A stretch of DNA of 64,000 nucleotides from Hybos culiciformis (taxonomy: Eukaryota; Arthropoda; Insecta; Diptera; Hybotidae), in the NCBI GenBank assembly GCA_964007475.1, contig OZ023274.1, positions 6,076,001 through 6,140,000 on the forward strand, given 5' to 3'. Below are positions 27,501 to 37,800 of this stretch, in pieces (the stretch's first letter is position 1; the number at the start of each line of letters is the position of its first letter). The notes under the pieces were generated by a model. The model saw nothing but the letters and a program-made list of their open reading frames with translations, had not been told where the DNA came from and did no database searches. A program made the position numbers and the translations under genes.

Positions 27501-30500
27501 TACTTTTTCTTTTATCAGTTGTGAATTTCATATTTTCTCTTAAATGAAAATTGTACGAATTTCAAATTAAACTGTAAAAATCTCAGGTTATGAAAATGTC
27601 AGACATTTTTCAGCTCCATTAATTCACTTAGTTTTAATTTTCCATAATCATAACTTTAATGGGTCGGAATCTTATCGAACAAATCGCGTATATACTTTTC
27701 ATATCTTGAAACCAAAATACGTATTTCATATATACTTAAGAATAAATTTCTCTCGCAGATGTAATATGATGATGAAGAAAAAACTTGTGTAAAATATTTT
27801 TTTTTTTTTTTTACAAATCTGGGTTTAATTTATGCAACTTTTTCCCATTTATATTTATTTTTAGTTTTTTATAATGAAAACATGCTTTTTGTAAGGAAAT
27901 ATTATGCATACGACTACTTATGGTACATAAAAATATCATTGAACTCTCACCGCGTTTCAATGCTATCACCTAATATTTTGAACATATTTATGCGCTTAAA
28001 CAAAATGTCATTTAAAAATGCGTAATAATAAAAAATTCATTAAGTAAAAAATAAAACTGCTATTTTCAAAAAAAAACTTGTTTATTGGTTGTGTTAAGAA
28101 AAATAACAGAATAATATGCAGATGATTTAATAAAAAAATTATTTTTATATCGACTGACAGACGAGCCGACACTGAACTTGATAATCACATTTTACAATTT
28201 TTATTTTTTTATGACACTAATATACTATTTTTCAGATATTAAAAATCCAAAATTTGAAAGGTGATTAATACGGAAATGAGCTTTTTGAAAATATAAATAT
28301 AAATAAACGCACCACCCTTCACTTCGTTGAAATCGTTAAATAATAAAAAAAAATTTGCGTCACCTTACTGCTTTGTATCTATCTGTATTATAAATCTATT
28401 AAATACCAATTTTGTGATTAATATTTCAAATCTTGTTATATGAACAGAACATGCTTAAAAAAATATTGAAAAAATCTGGTTATAGTTATTTACAAGTTCA
28501 TTGAGCCGATATCAAAAAATAAATAATTCTGTTTTTTTTTGTAGAACCTATCTTATTTTTTGTTTATTTCCATTTCTTTTATACCGGTGTGATTTAATTA
28601 ATTTACATATTTTTACATATTATATTATTTTCTTTTTTTATTAATCTAATCTATAAGTAATTTTTTTTATGATAATGGGACGCATAATCATAAAATTAGT
28701 TGAATTTTATATAATTTTTAAATGTTGTAACCAAAATAGAAATAAAAAAAAAAAAGTTTTTAAAAAAATCTTATAATTAAATAACAATAATAAAAAAAAA
28801 AAAGAACTTTGACTATTTTTAGAGGTAATGTTAAAACATTGACAAAATTTTAAAATTTTACAACACTCTCACAAGGTATATTGAATTTCCAGTAGGTGTT
28901 AAGATATTTTTATCCGTAATAGCTTTTACTTTTTGTTCATAATAATGTGAAAAAATAAAAAAAAATCTCTGCCCATTATTACTCTGATTCGTATTTAATA
29001 CGGTTTCCCATTAAATCAGCCTAACATATTGTAAAGTCATAATGTTAGGTGTTAAGGAAGTTAAATTATAGTTTTGTTTTCTATATTAATTAATTTTTTC
29101 TATAAATAGTATTGTGTAGAAGCTCATTTAGGTGTGACTCATTATTTAGACATTATATAGTGAAATCAAAATTTGATTTAATCTGAAGGTTATTATTATT
29201 AATTATCCTAAAATCTATTTTAATAACACTCTATGAATATGCAATTTTATTTCCACAAGAATGGAAAAGAGGATAAAATGTTTGTTGATATTTAAGACCT
29301 AATCGAATAATTTATAATAATAAGTTAAGTCAATAACTAAATGGAATATCGGTCGTAAAGCCGCAATCGAAATATTTTTCTTTAAAAACTTTCCTCGTAC
29401 ACATTAACTAGAGAAAATAATTTTTAAACATTAATTTCTAAAAATAGGTAATTTCTTCTTTTTTTTATTTTTTGGAAAGAAAGCGATTTCTCAACTTTAT
29501 GGCCGAGATTATGTTGAATTTATTAAAACATTTCATTTTTTTTCATTTGATTCTCAGAAAGTTTTGTCTCCAATATATACATATAAAATAATAATTTTAT
29601 GTTTATATTTTATTTTTATTTTTTTCACCCTCTAAAGATTATTAATGAAAATCTCTTTAAATTTTTTTGTTTTTTTTTTATTTTGAATGACATGAAAATC
29701 AAATCGAAAAACATTGTTAAAATGAAAAACGAAAAGAAAATTAGTCTTTTCACTCGCTTTGTCCGATGAAGAATTGGCGGAAGAAATCTTTAAAGTAGTG
29801 CGAGAAAAATTTAAATAATCTGACGGTTTTAGTTGTTTTGTGAATAAAAAAACGTAATCGTGTCGTGATACTTTTTTGTTTTTGTTTAAGAGCAAAGTTC
29901 ACAAATCGTTATAATAAACAACTTTTTCCTGTCGAAAGTGGGAAAATTTTCCAAAAAAAAAAAAACAAAACAAATCAAATAAATAACGCGAAATAATTTT
30001 GAAAAATATTTTTTCCAATTTATTTTGACCATTTGCCAATAATATAAACGTTATTGTGTACAAAATTAACGCGCGAAAGCTGGAAGACGTGCGTGTGAAG
30101 CAGGCAAAGCATGAATTAAATTTTTTTTAGTTTGAAAATATACAAATTTTAATTAATATAATATAAACAAAAATTATAATTTTTAAAAGTTTGCTTGCTT
30201 AATTATCTCTCATACTCAAAAAGTTTGCTTATTTAATTATCTCTCATACTTCTATTCCAGGGAATCATATGTTGACTTACTAGGTTTCCCTTACTTCTAT
30301 TCTAATCACAAATTTAAAGAAATCTTTTTCTTTACAACATAACTTTTTTCAAAAGTTGTGAACAATGTTATCGTTTATCTTTATATGTATTAGAATCATA
30401 TGTTGAAAGCTCGTCTTACTTCAAAGACGAATTTATGAAATTGAAGCTAAATAGACGCCTTTAATAAATTTCAAATTAATTTCAATATTTCAAATCAATC

Positions 30501-32109
30501 GTCAAACTAAAAATTTAGCATGTTTTTGAAAATTTCCGCTTGTAGCATAAACTTCATTTCGTCCTTCTTCTTGGAATGATTAACTTTTGTTCTATATAGT
30601 AAAATATTAAAATAGATACTTTACATTAAACCAGCAAACAAAATTTAAAAATAAAAAACTCTTTTTTTTTTTTAATCTGAAATTAAATAAAAGTTTCTCA
30701 AAATAATTTAATAATTAATAAATAAAAAAAAATGATTGGAAGATTAAGAGATATTGTTAATTTTTTTAAAGAATCTAAAAATCCGTCAACATCGGATTCA
30801 GATTCCTCATCAACTTCTAATTTTGAATCCAAACATTTTAGTGAACAATCAACTCCAACTGAATTAAATGTAACATCAGAAAAACCACCACCATTACCAT
30901 TAACATTACCACCATCAATAACACCATCAACTTTATCGCCTTCAACTTCAACCTCATCAACTTCATTAACAAGTAATCGGACAGTAATTAGTCCAACCGG
31001 AAATAATGCCATAGCCTGCGATGCCATAACAAGTAAATTAACCGATATTGCTGAAATCGCTGAATTATTAGACACAACTTTACGTAATACACAAAATGGA
31101 TTGGATTTGACGGAAACAAATTCAAGTTCATCCGAAAAAAAATTTGATCCAAATGGAATTTGTAGTTTTGATGTAAGTAAAATAAATAATATTATATTAT
31201 TTTCTCTTTGACAGATATGAAGGCTTAAAATCCTTTTTAGATTTCCATAGAGCTGTTAAAAAATGTTTCCTATCCAATTTTTTTTTTTTTTTTTTTTTTG
31301 ACTTATAAAAAGTAATGTTGGAGAAACATTATAAAAATATAAAAATGTTTATAATTCAGTCTTTACGAGCCGAATTAATTTTCTAATCTCTTAGATTTCC
31401 CTTTTTTAATTTTTATAAATAGTGATTGTGAATTTTTATTCATTAATACACAATTTTTTTTTTAACTTTTTAGGACTACAGTCTTCGTTCAGTCGAAGAT
31501 GATTCATTTGCAACAGCATCAGAATGCACTTTTGTTCCACAATCTCGATCATCATCTTATCAAACTGCATCAGAAGCGAGAACATTATCACCATATTGGA
31601 GTTCTTTTGAGAAAGCTGATGAAAATGCAACCGATGACAATGAGGAAATCTCAGAAATAGACTTAGATTCAAATTTATTACAATTGCGATTGAATAATGG
31701 ACATATTTCCAGCCCAAATGCTAGTGGTGGTGGTGGCAGTGCAACTGGTACTCTATCATCAGCTAATGTTTCATTCGATAGTTCTGATTATTTATCAGCA
31801 CAATCAAATCATTCGCCCCTTTCATCTGGCGGAGTAACAGATTCATCAGCAGGAGAAGCGAGAATTCTCGATGATAGTGGAATTGCTAGTGTTGAGTTGC
31901 GAACTGACAAGAGTCGTAGTCAAACTCCGACACCGATTAAAAATGGTTATGCATCAAACAATCATCTTAGTCATGCTGCCGATAATACGACACACGAAAA
32001 GACTGAAGCTGATAAGGTTAGTTATGTTGAAGTGCAACCAATTGAGTGGGATGAAAGAAAATTGTACAAAAGTTCTGTGGCGAAACAAGCGATTAAAAGA
32101 TTTTTATAA
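18269..32109 (+). CDS. SESTD1: SEC14 domain and spectrin repeat protein 1 homologue (nine-exon model)
   Basis: Exons: 18269-18435, 19495-19693, 19937-20050, 20295-20469, 22762-23466, 24215-24579, 25877-26313, 30842-31172, 31474-32109. They sum to 3,129 bases, an exact number of codons (1,042 residues plus stop), with matching phases at every junction. Residues 1 to about 165 form a SEC14/CRAL-TRIO module (LPGGRDLDGR; HGITIIIDAL; ECFWEKHVDHC; EEFGGSLYYNHDLWLQNRV). The EEFGGSLYYNH motif and the following spectrin repeats (VTNWILGTGEQIL, IGCDVASCEELRLEHEKFE) match vertebrate SESTD1 better than Trio/Kalirin or PLEKHG4. SESTD1 in vertebrates binds phospholipids and has been linked to TRPC channels and planar-polarity signalling; the same role here is inference. 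The C-terminal Ser-rich tail from exon 8 on has no counterpart I recall in the 696-residue human protein. Without the exon 7-8 join the frame would stop at 26315-26317 after 721 residues. Confidence 0.83.
18461..18516. repeat. (TA)28 microsatellite
   Basis: An uninterrupted TA dinucleotide run starting 25 bases after the exon 1 donor of the SESTD1-like gene. Length is probably variable and prone to sequencing slippage. Confidence 0.98.
19495..19693 (+). CDS. SESTD1: SESTD1-like exon 2
   Basis: Acceptor cttttag, donor gtaatt, entering in phase 2 and leaving in phase 0. It encodes the middle of the SEC14 fold: HGITIIIDALKCS, then ILLVKSECFWEKHVDHC, equivalent to the beta strands and the FW-K segment of SESTD1. 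Confidence 0.88.
19937..20050 (+). CDS. SESTD1: SESTD1-like exon 3
   Basis: Acceptor tttctttcag, donor gtaagt, phase 0 at both ends, 38 codons. It contains the SEC14 C-terminal motif LPEEFGGSLYYNHDLW. Confidence 0.9.
20295..20469 (+). CDS. SESTD1: SESTD1-like exon 4
   Basis: Acceptor ttctttcacag, donor gtaaga; leaves in phase 1. Predicted helical, charged linker (QFDEFKMKYEKIIRDLDNLH) between the SEC14 module and the first spectrin repeat. Confidence 0.88.
22075..22540 (+). mobile_element. TIR element (466 bp) carrying a degenerate arthropod repeat ORF
   Basis: The left end CACTGGCCTACA and the reverse complement of the right end, CGCTGGCCTACA, form inverted termini. The left end is preceded by TA; the right end is followed by TTA. 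Inside, one frame (22282-22437) encodes a 51-residue peptide with the pattern NDPDMFYYIYSEYIMKDQR... YSVYFG. This resembles the start of a zinc-ribbon-like protein (CYICGE-type core) that I recall as highly repeated in arthropod genomes. The core cysteines are replaced by Tyr and Ser, and the frame ends early. I call it an internally deleted, non-autonomous copy. Confidence 0.6.
22282..22437 (+). pseudogene. Degenerate repeat-family ORF fragment
   Basis: Reads MMASKSRSCINDPDMFYYIY and continues to a TAA at 22435-22437. Similarity to the arthropod repeat family rests on the spacing of the aromatic core, QR-K-I and the Y--YFG motif. The CxxC of functional copies is lost (Y-I-Y-S here), so metal binding is not expected. 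It is probably spliced out with the host intron. Confidence 0.5.
22762..23466 (+). CDS. SESTD1: SESTD1-like exon 5 (first spectrin repeat region)
   Basis: Acceptor catcttcccag, donor gtatat; phase 1 on both sides. After a Ser-rich linker (TTPSSSSSIKIP) it encodes long amphipathic helices typical of spectrin repeats. VTNWILGTGEQIL and IGCDVASCEELRLEHEKFE align with the VVNWLEG... IGDSI...LQQKHEEIE pattern of vertebrate SESTD1. RIERRRNLLIISSKFYRL matches the third helix and the start of the next repeat. Confidence 0.9.
23467..24214 (+). other. SESTD1-like intron 5
   Basis: A 748-bp intron, AT-rich with poly-A/T runs, acceptor ttctggtaaaccacag. Nothing else is seen in it. Confidence 0.8.
24215..24579 (+). 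CDS. SESTD1: SESTD1-like exon 6
   Basis: Acceptor accacag, donor gtatgt; enters in phase 1 and leaves in phase 0. Spectrin-like helices: KDSLGRDLDVDY, then ATIARRNIFIDSVELQKLTL and IKWMNALYNVM. The ARR...D...K arrangement parallels the second repeat of SESTD1. The frame continues past the donor for 53 codons of low-complexity intron sequence and is not coding there. Confidence 0.88.
24580..25876 (+). other. SESTD1-like intron 6
   Basis: A 1.3-kb intron with donor gtatgt and acceptor tttttcacag. It carries a possible one-ended pogo/Tigger-like terminus at about 25541-25605; the rest is plain AT-rich sequence. Confidence 0.75.
25541..25605. mobile_element. Possible pogo/Tigger-like terminal fragment
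   Basis: The string CAATAAAACCTCTATAATTC followed by a CTCGAAACTCGAGCTTCGTTAACC-type segment resembles terminal sequence of pogo/Tigger-class DNA transposons. No partner terminus was found nearby, so this would be a solo relic. The call rests on resemblance only. Confidence 0.3.
25877..26313 (+). CDS. SESTD1: SESTD1-like exon 7
   Basis: Acceptor tttttcacag, donor gtaaca after TGC AG (phase 2). It encodes YGCQLVEASLSLRQSC and VRLRVSAVFHRSVEEYSQKL, corresponding to the third spectrin repeat of SESTD1, then LREQLLVEVGRMVRLGKLLK. If the donor is not used, translation ends at TAA 26315-26317, giving a 721-residue protein close to vertebrate length. No canonical poly(A) hexamer follows closely, so I favour splicing. 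Confidence 0.88.
26478..27219. mobile_element. TA-flanked TIR element (742 bp) with internal tRNA-like module
   Basis: The left end CACAGAAAGAAA and the reverse complement of the right end, CACGGAGAAAAA, form imperfect terminal inverted repeats flanked by TA on both sides. Further inside, both ends carry related CGTT/AACG-rich stretches with AACGAAAATTT. The centre holds a very T-rich tract (26660-26900, A-rich on the minus strand) next to a tRNA-like sequence on the minus strand (26908-26977). There is no transposase, so it is a non-autonomous MITE-like element, possibly with a nested SINE. Confidence 0.65.
26908..26977 (-). repeat. tRNA-like sequence (SINE head or tRNA pseudogene)
   Basis: On the minus strand an A-box-like TAGCTCAGTGGCAGAG (26969-26954) and a B-box-like GGTTCGAAGCT (26925-26915) lie at tRNA spacing. 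They are followed by GGGCATAA and an A-rich run of about 240 bases. The would-be acceptor stem halves do not pair, so a working tRNA is unlikely. The order tRNA-like head then A-rich tail is that of a tRNA-derived SINE. Confidence 0.65.
30186..30251. repeat. 34-bp tandem duplication
   Basis: Two near-identical copies of AAGTTTGCTT-(G/A)(C/T)TTAATTATCTCTCATACT in direct tandem. It sits a few hundred bases upstream of the ATG at 30732, within the region that might serve as an internal promoter. Confidence 0.75.
30732..32109 (+). CDS. Ser-rich 358-residue product from an internal start (alternative SESTD1-like 3' transcript or separate small gene)
   Basis: Exons 30732-31172 and 31474-32109 join in phase 0 to give 358 residues starting MIGRLRDIVNFFKESKNPST. 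The first 110 bases (30732-30841) have ordinary codon-like composition and are preceded by an in-frame TAA, so they look like a true N-terminal exon rather than part of exon 8. The protein is Ser/Thr/Pro-rich and largely disordered. It has one helical stretch, AITSKLTDIAEIAELLDTTL, that may equal the last helix of SESTD1, and several acidic Ser clusters. Either an alternative promoter makes this isoform, or it is an independent gene and the SESTD1-like frame ends at 26317. I cannot separate these from sequence alone. Confidence 0.6.
30842..31172 (+). CDS. SESTD1: SESTD1-like exon 8 (in the long model)
   Basis: An internal acceptor (ccaaacattttag) before 30842 gives the phase 2 entry needed by exon 7 and keeps the open frame, reading S-EQSTPTELNVTSEK. 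Donor gtaagt after 31172. Another phase-compatible acceptor lies at about 30990 (gtaattag), so the exact junction is uncertain; the coding frame itself is not. Confidence 0.6.
31474..32109 (+). CDS. Terminal exon shared by both 3' models
   Basis: Acceptor tttttttaactttttag; open from DYSLRSVEDDSFATASEC to a TAA at 32107-32109. It contains SPYWSSFEKADENATDD, a Gly-rich ASGGGGSATG stretch, DDSGIASVELR and a better ordered end, VSYVEVQPIEWDERKLYKSS. The acidic Ser clusters suggest casein-kinase-type phosphorylation (inference). I do not recognise the family. Confidence 0.85.
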   Translation, partial: DYSLRSVEDDSFATASECTFVPQSRSSSYQTASEARTLSPYWSSFEKADENATDDNEEISEIDLDSNLLQLRLNNGHISSPNASGGGGSATGTLSSANVSFDSSDYLSAQSNHSPLSSGGVTDSSAGEARILDDSGIASVELRTDKSRSQTPTPIKNGYASNNHLSHAADNTTHEKTEADKVSYVEVQPIEWDERKLYKSSVAKQAIKRFL

Positions 32110-32247
32110 AACAAAATTCTAGGCCTCTTTAAGGCGAGGGTACTGGTTTCGAGACGCGTATATCTAAGATACTGAAAAACATGAATTTATATATGTAAAA
32201 ATTTAAAGCGTTTATGATAGATTGACTTATTGTAGTGTTATAAATTA

Positions 32248-32253
32248 AATAAA
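32248..32253 (+). terminator. Candidate poly(A) signal of the SESTD1-like gene
   Basis: AATAAA 139 bases after the TAA stop, followed within a few bases by an A-run. It is the first canonical hexamer after the stop. Confidence 0.5.
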
Positions 32254-33429
32254 TTAAAAAAAAAAAAAAGATTAAAATAAGCAAAATAATTAGAACGGGC
32301 GATCTCGAGGAATCACCTTTTGAAATCTTAATGAATATTAAATTTTAAATAGCAATTATTTTTAAATTTTTTGCTAATTAAAAATAATGTTTCAACAAAG
32401 GAAATTTAAATTCATGCCAAGAACTTTTGTTAATTTTCATTCCAAGATTTTAAATATTTTATTAACGAATTAACAAATTTTTGTTTTTGATATAAAATGA
32501 ACAATACTAAAATATTTCATAATTAACATAAAATGTGTGCACTTAAGGTATAAGCAACTAAGCTTAAATATATATACTAGTTTAAAATATTTATTATTAA
32601 AATTTTAGATATTATCTTGAACTATAATTCCAGTTGTAGTCTGGTCATTCAACGCAAATTGACAATCAAAGTCTTTCTAACAAGAAAAACTTATTAGTGT
32701 ACAAGTTTGCAAACTTATTAGCTTATCGAAAAGCTTGATTTTGATTAGATGTGTTCTGAGAGCTCAAAACATATTTTCTATTTAGTTTTTTTTTTATTAC
32801 ATTGAACAAAGTTTAGAGCAGACAAAATAAAATTTCCTTTACGAAAAAACACATTTCATCTGTATTAGTTTTTACATAATTTTAGGTGTTGATTTATTAT
32901 TATATAAAGTAAATTTATTGGAATGAAAAATTTCTTTATTATATTTTTTAATTCAGATGAAAATTATTGAATGAAATATAAATATTTAAAGAGGCACCAC
33001 ATTTTCCAAAACTCAAGAACTATTATATGCTGTCGTCTCATATTTCAAATAACGCGGGTAAAAATTTCTTATGCGAAATTTTTGAAAAGAAATTTACTTC
33101 ATTAGTTTAGTAAAGATAATTTAAGTAAGCTTATTACATAAGTATAAGAGTGTTAAAACATTTTTAAATAAAGTGGTAAGTGAAATTGAAATTTAAAAAA
33201 AATAAGAAAATTAAAAAAATTTATCCCACAAATGATTAATTTTTTTTAATTAATGTTTTTATTATTGTATCTTTTTTTTATTTATTATATTTTATTTGCA
33301 ATGGATATTTCTTTTTATTTTATAATATGAATTTTTTATTTTTATAATTTTGTTGAATTTATACAATAAATGCTTTTTTTAAAAAAAATTTTTTTTTTGT
33401 TTTGGAACCAATTACCCTATTTTATATGG

Positions 33430-33511
33430 ACTTCTAGTCTCGATTAACACAATTTCGTTTTACGCGCTGTTTTTCAAGAACCAATCTACCGCGTTAATCG
33501 AGGGTTACCTG
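33430..33511. mobile_element. pogo/Tigger-like terminus (solo relic)
   Basis: On the minus strand the end reads CAGGTAACCCTCGATTAACG and is bounded by TA. This is the pattern of pogo/Tigger-class terminal repeats. A second related block (TCGATTAACAC) lies about 60 bases inside. I found no matching opposite end, so most of the element is lost. Confidence 0.45.
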
Positions 33512-33547
33512 TACCATGATAATTTTAATTTTAAATAAACCTATTTG

Positions 33548-33614
33548 TTTTTGAGACGGCACATCATTAACAGTACATTTTAGGGTTAAACCTGAAAATA
33601 TCGTCTCAAAAACC
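33548..33614. repeat. Inverted repeat GTTTTTGAGACG / CGTCTCAAAAAC
   Basis: Twelve-base perfect arms with a loop of roughly 43 bases, including CG-containing positions. It could be the two ends of a very small foldback element or a transposon remnant. Confidence 0.6.
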
Positions 33615-34411
33615 TTCAACTTGAACTTGAGTTTATAATGTGTTGTACTATGAACTGGAAATTTTGTTTTAATTAAAATTTTTATTTTTCAATTCAATTA
33701 TTAATTATAAATGTACATTAACATTAAATTATGCCATTTTAGCGCCTACGCACATGTTTAGAATAAATTATTTTATTATTTAAAAAATAAAATGTATTTT
33801 AACGAATAAAATTTTTATCTTCCAACATTGTAGTGAATCTTGTAAATGCATAAATACTTTTTCTTTTTTTTAATTTTACAAGAATTAAGAATGTTGAAAA
33901 TTTTGTTAGTCAATAAATCTATCAACTTTTCCATTTCGAAGGTCTCTACAGAATTTTATAAATTTATATTTATTTTAGTTTAGTTTAAGAATGAAAAATT
34001 AGAGCAGACGAGTAGCATGTTTCTAAAATGATTGATCTTAAGTATGATTTTCTTTTTTTTTATTGAAAATATTATCTAATTTTAATTTTAAAGTTTTTAT
34101 TAAAGATCAAGGTGAATATATATTTAACTTATTTTTGAATTCATATGTATTAGCATTTTATAAAATTTTGAAAATTCTAATTGTGAAAGCATAATTTAAT
34201 AATTTGAGAAATGTAGATCTACAACGGTTGCATAAATCAGACAAGAGAGATTAAACTTCCAGATAAATATCAATTTTCCGCTTTCTCAAACAAATATTTA
34301 ATAAATTGGAGCGTAAGAGATTAAAATTTAATTCCTTGTTAAAGTCTAGATTTATTTTATTCAGGATGTGTAAAGAACACCTATTCGTTTATGGCTTTAA
34401 GCTTAATGATC

Positions 34412-34811
34412 TTCTGAATATCATATTGAATTTCGGGTTTGAAGAGTTTCTGTCACTTTTTTTTGCTAAACTACGGCTTTATATGATATTCGGACTGCCA
34501 GAATGTAAAAGTTTGAAATTTTATAATTTATTTTTTATTATGAACGAATAAGTTCTAAGTGAGCACTAAATAGAAATAAATATTTAGTAAAATTTCAATT
34601 TTTTCAAAAAATTCTGAATATCATATTGAATTTCGGGTTTGAAGAGTTTCTGTCACTTTTTTTTGCTAAACTACGGCTTTATATGATATTCGGACTGCCA
34701 GAATGTAAAAGTTTGAAATTTTATAATTTATTTTTTATTATGAACGAATAAGTTCTAAGTGAGCACTAAATAGAAATAAATATTTAGTAAAATTTCAATT
34801 TTTTCAAAAAA
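34412..34811. repeat. Perfect 200-bp tandem duplication
   Basis: 34412-34611 and 34612-34811 are identical at every base I compared, with the second copy beginning exactly where the first ends (TTCTGAATATCATATTG...). Complete identity in a region free of selection implies a very recent duplication or an assembly artefact. A short open frame across the first copy (34306-34551) shows no coding character. Confidence 0.92.
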
Positions 34812-37800
34812 TTTCTTCTATTAAATTTTTCTTTCGATCCAAAAATAGATCTTACATCAATTTTGTGTTTAATTTTAGTATATGCGGTACATAGTTTTTA
34901 AGAAAATTTTCTAATAGAAAGAAAATCTTTTTAATTATAATTAATTTTTAATTTTTTTTGTACAATTTTGAATACAGAGGTACATAATAAATATGTATTT
35001 CATATTATTTCATATATATAAAAGTGAAATTTCTTGGCGCTCAAATAATGCAAGGAAAATTTTGTGAAAAACTTTTATTTTCCTTTTAGTAATTATTTTA
35101 AATTGAATATTATTTTAGTGTTTGAAATTTAATAGTAAGTAATATATTTATTAGTTATTATTATGAAAAGGATTTTTGTTAATTAATTGTAATTTAATAA
35201 AATTTAAAAAACAAACCTAAAACTTTCTTACTAAATGATCAACAACTTTTGAAGTGACTGACTATAGAATAGTTTCTCATTAAAGTCTCTGTTATTAGTA
35301 TTAAAAAACTGAAAAAAAAAAATTCTTAACTTAGGTTCGTCTTCGTAAACAAGAATTATGTACTAATTTAACTATAAAAACATTTTAAATTTATTATTTT
35401 AATAGATTTTAAAAATATAATATTGTTATAAATTATGCATGTTAAATAAAAAACTTTTTTTAATTGTTATATTTAATATTAACAATAAAATGTAAAATAA
35501 AAATGTATTCCAAATAATTTTGTGTCAGCTGAAAGTCTAAAAATAAATGTTGACATAATTATACTTATGTATATTTGAATTTTTATTTTTATTTAAATAC
35601 TATAGGTATGTATGGGTAATTAGCATTTTACAGACTTATTAACTCTTTAAGGATTATATAATTGTTTTTTCTGATTTGGGTAAATTAAACAATTTGATAA
35701 TTTTTGTCAAATTTTCGTATTGTTTAATTTTGATAAATAAAAAATGTTATTGGCAATAAAACCCATTTGTTTCGTAAATTATGTTTTTAACTCAGTTTTC
35801 GTTATTTAAAGCTAACATGATCCAACTTTAACTGTTTCAGGCGACTATAAAATACGAGGAATCCTTGCATGGACTAGTTAAAACGTTTGGGATTAGAATT
35901 ATCAAAACCCATATTAATTTGAACTTTTATTTTCTGATTTTTCACCAACATATCGTTTTTTTTTCTTTGAAAGCTAAAAGATCAGTTTAAATTTAAACTA
36001 TAAATATTCACGTTAAAAATATAAAAAAATGTACTATTTGTAGTCAGTACTTAAAATCTTAAAGAAAACATTAAAAAAGTATAATTTTCCCCATGCTAAA
36101 GTTACTCTTTGAGCATATACATTTTTTTTAAAGCTTATCATTAACAGTTTTTTTTTTTTCATTTCATTTTAATTCTCTCTTTCGGATTTTCAATGAACAG
36201 GTTTTAAATAAATAATAATAAAATTTAGCTTTAATCTTTAATCATTATAATATAGAAACAAATTGAACATAAAATTTATTATTTAACCGGCATAAAATTT
36301 TTCAATCAATAATAGATTTAATGAGAAATTTTTCGTTACAAATTCGCTTCAAAACATTTCAATTAAATAAAAAACTTTTGTGATTGATTTTTTTTAATTT
36401 GTAGCGATGACTTTTTTAATTTTAGGTATACATGTTGAAAAAAAATAAAATTATTGCGGATAATTAAAAATTTGTGAAATGCATTATATTTCGAATAGAG
36501 TATGTTTACTTTACCATATTCAGTATTTTATTATAATTTCTATTAGCAAAACTTTCTAATGTAAGCAGAGTCATATTGCCCTAAAGAAGCTCTATCGAGC
36601 AACTTTTCGTCCGTATGAAAATGGGAAAAAAAACATTACCATATTCCATATACACATTAATTAAAAAAAAATAATTACAATGAGATTTTAACAATTTTTT
36701 TTAAGTCAGAAATTACTGAAGTGAAAGATAGTATACATGTGATCAAGTTATCATATACTTAAACTTAAAACTATTGCATAGAAAAATTTTCTCCAGTACT
36801 ATATTTATTACAGTATAGATACACATAATTTAACAAGATTTTACTCTCAGATGCATGCATATACATATAAATATATGTTAAGCTATATTTGAGAAGTTTA
36901 GAGATGGGAAAATTTTTTATCTGATCTTAAAATACTGTGCAAAATTTTACCTAAGGCGAATTCAAAGCAAAAACTTCAGAGAATAAAATAAGAATTGCGC
37001 AATCCTTCTAAAAACTCAATACATATTTTTTCATTATAAAAATCATATTATTTTAAATTCATGTGTTTAAAAATAATATAAATATATTAAAAAAAAATAT
37101 ATGAAAAAAAAAAAAACAATTTAAAAATTTTGCAAAGAAAAAGCAAATTATTTCTCTCGAAATCAGTCTTGTAGACGCAAAGCATGTGTACAGTCGTAAA
37201 AAGCTCAAAATATAGTACACATAAATCGCGCGCGAATAATTTTTTTAATTTTTTTTTGTAAACAAAGTATTATTTTTTTAAGTTTTACTTTACAACAGTG
37301 AAGAATTTTATTACTTAAATATTTTTTTGTTTTTTTTTTTTTAAAATTCGAATCTTTTAATCTTTTCTTGTACGGCTTCTACATTAAAATTTTATTACAC
37401 ATATTTTATTTTATGTTTTTTTTTTAACGAAATATACTTAATATAAATCGAAATTAAAATTTTATATAGAATGTTCTAAATTTGCATTTTCCTTTAATTT
37501 TTGTGTGTATAAAAAAAAATAAAATTTTCCTCTTATTTGAAAATAAATAAATTTGCGACGGCTCTAAAAATAACAATAAAAAATTATATTTTAAACAAAA
37601 AATATTAAAGAAGTCTGTTTACTAAGAAGGAAAAATTAAATATAAATCTTTTTTTTTCTTAAAAATGAAAATAGATAATTATTATGTGCAAAATTTATAG
37701 TGTGTATTAAAAGGAAAATTTGTTTAATTTTTCAATTTTGTTAAAAAAAAATTAAAAATTAATTGTGAAATTTAAAATATAATTATAATTAATTGAAAAA

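Larger units (their letters stand above)
26314..30841 (+). other. SESTD1-like intron 7, including a possible internal promoter region
   Basis: A 4.5-kb intron in the long model. It contains a 742-bp TA-flanked element (26478-27219), a 34-bp tandem duplication near 30186-30251 and a region with more CpG than its surroundings (about 29740-30110). That region could drive a transcript beginning before the ATG at 30732. I see no convincing further exon. Confidence 0.6.

Noticed and set aside
29632..29895. Open frame of 87 codons on the minus strand
   Set aside because: Composition is Phe/Asn/Lys-rich, there are no splice or homology signals, and a competing short frame lies on the other strand. 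The region's CG content fits a regulatory patch better than a gene.
30262..30352. Possible alternative terminal exon of the SESTD1-like gene (acceptor tctattccag, reading RESYVDLLGFPYFYSNH to a TAA)
   Set aside because: Phase matches exon 7, but the peptide has no similarity to SESTD1 and the stretch lies within local tandem repeats. Chance is likely, though transcript data could revive it.
34306..34551. 81-codon frame
   Set aside because: It runs through the first copy of the perfect 200-bp duplication and has no coding character.
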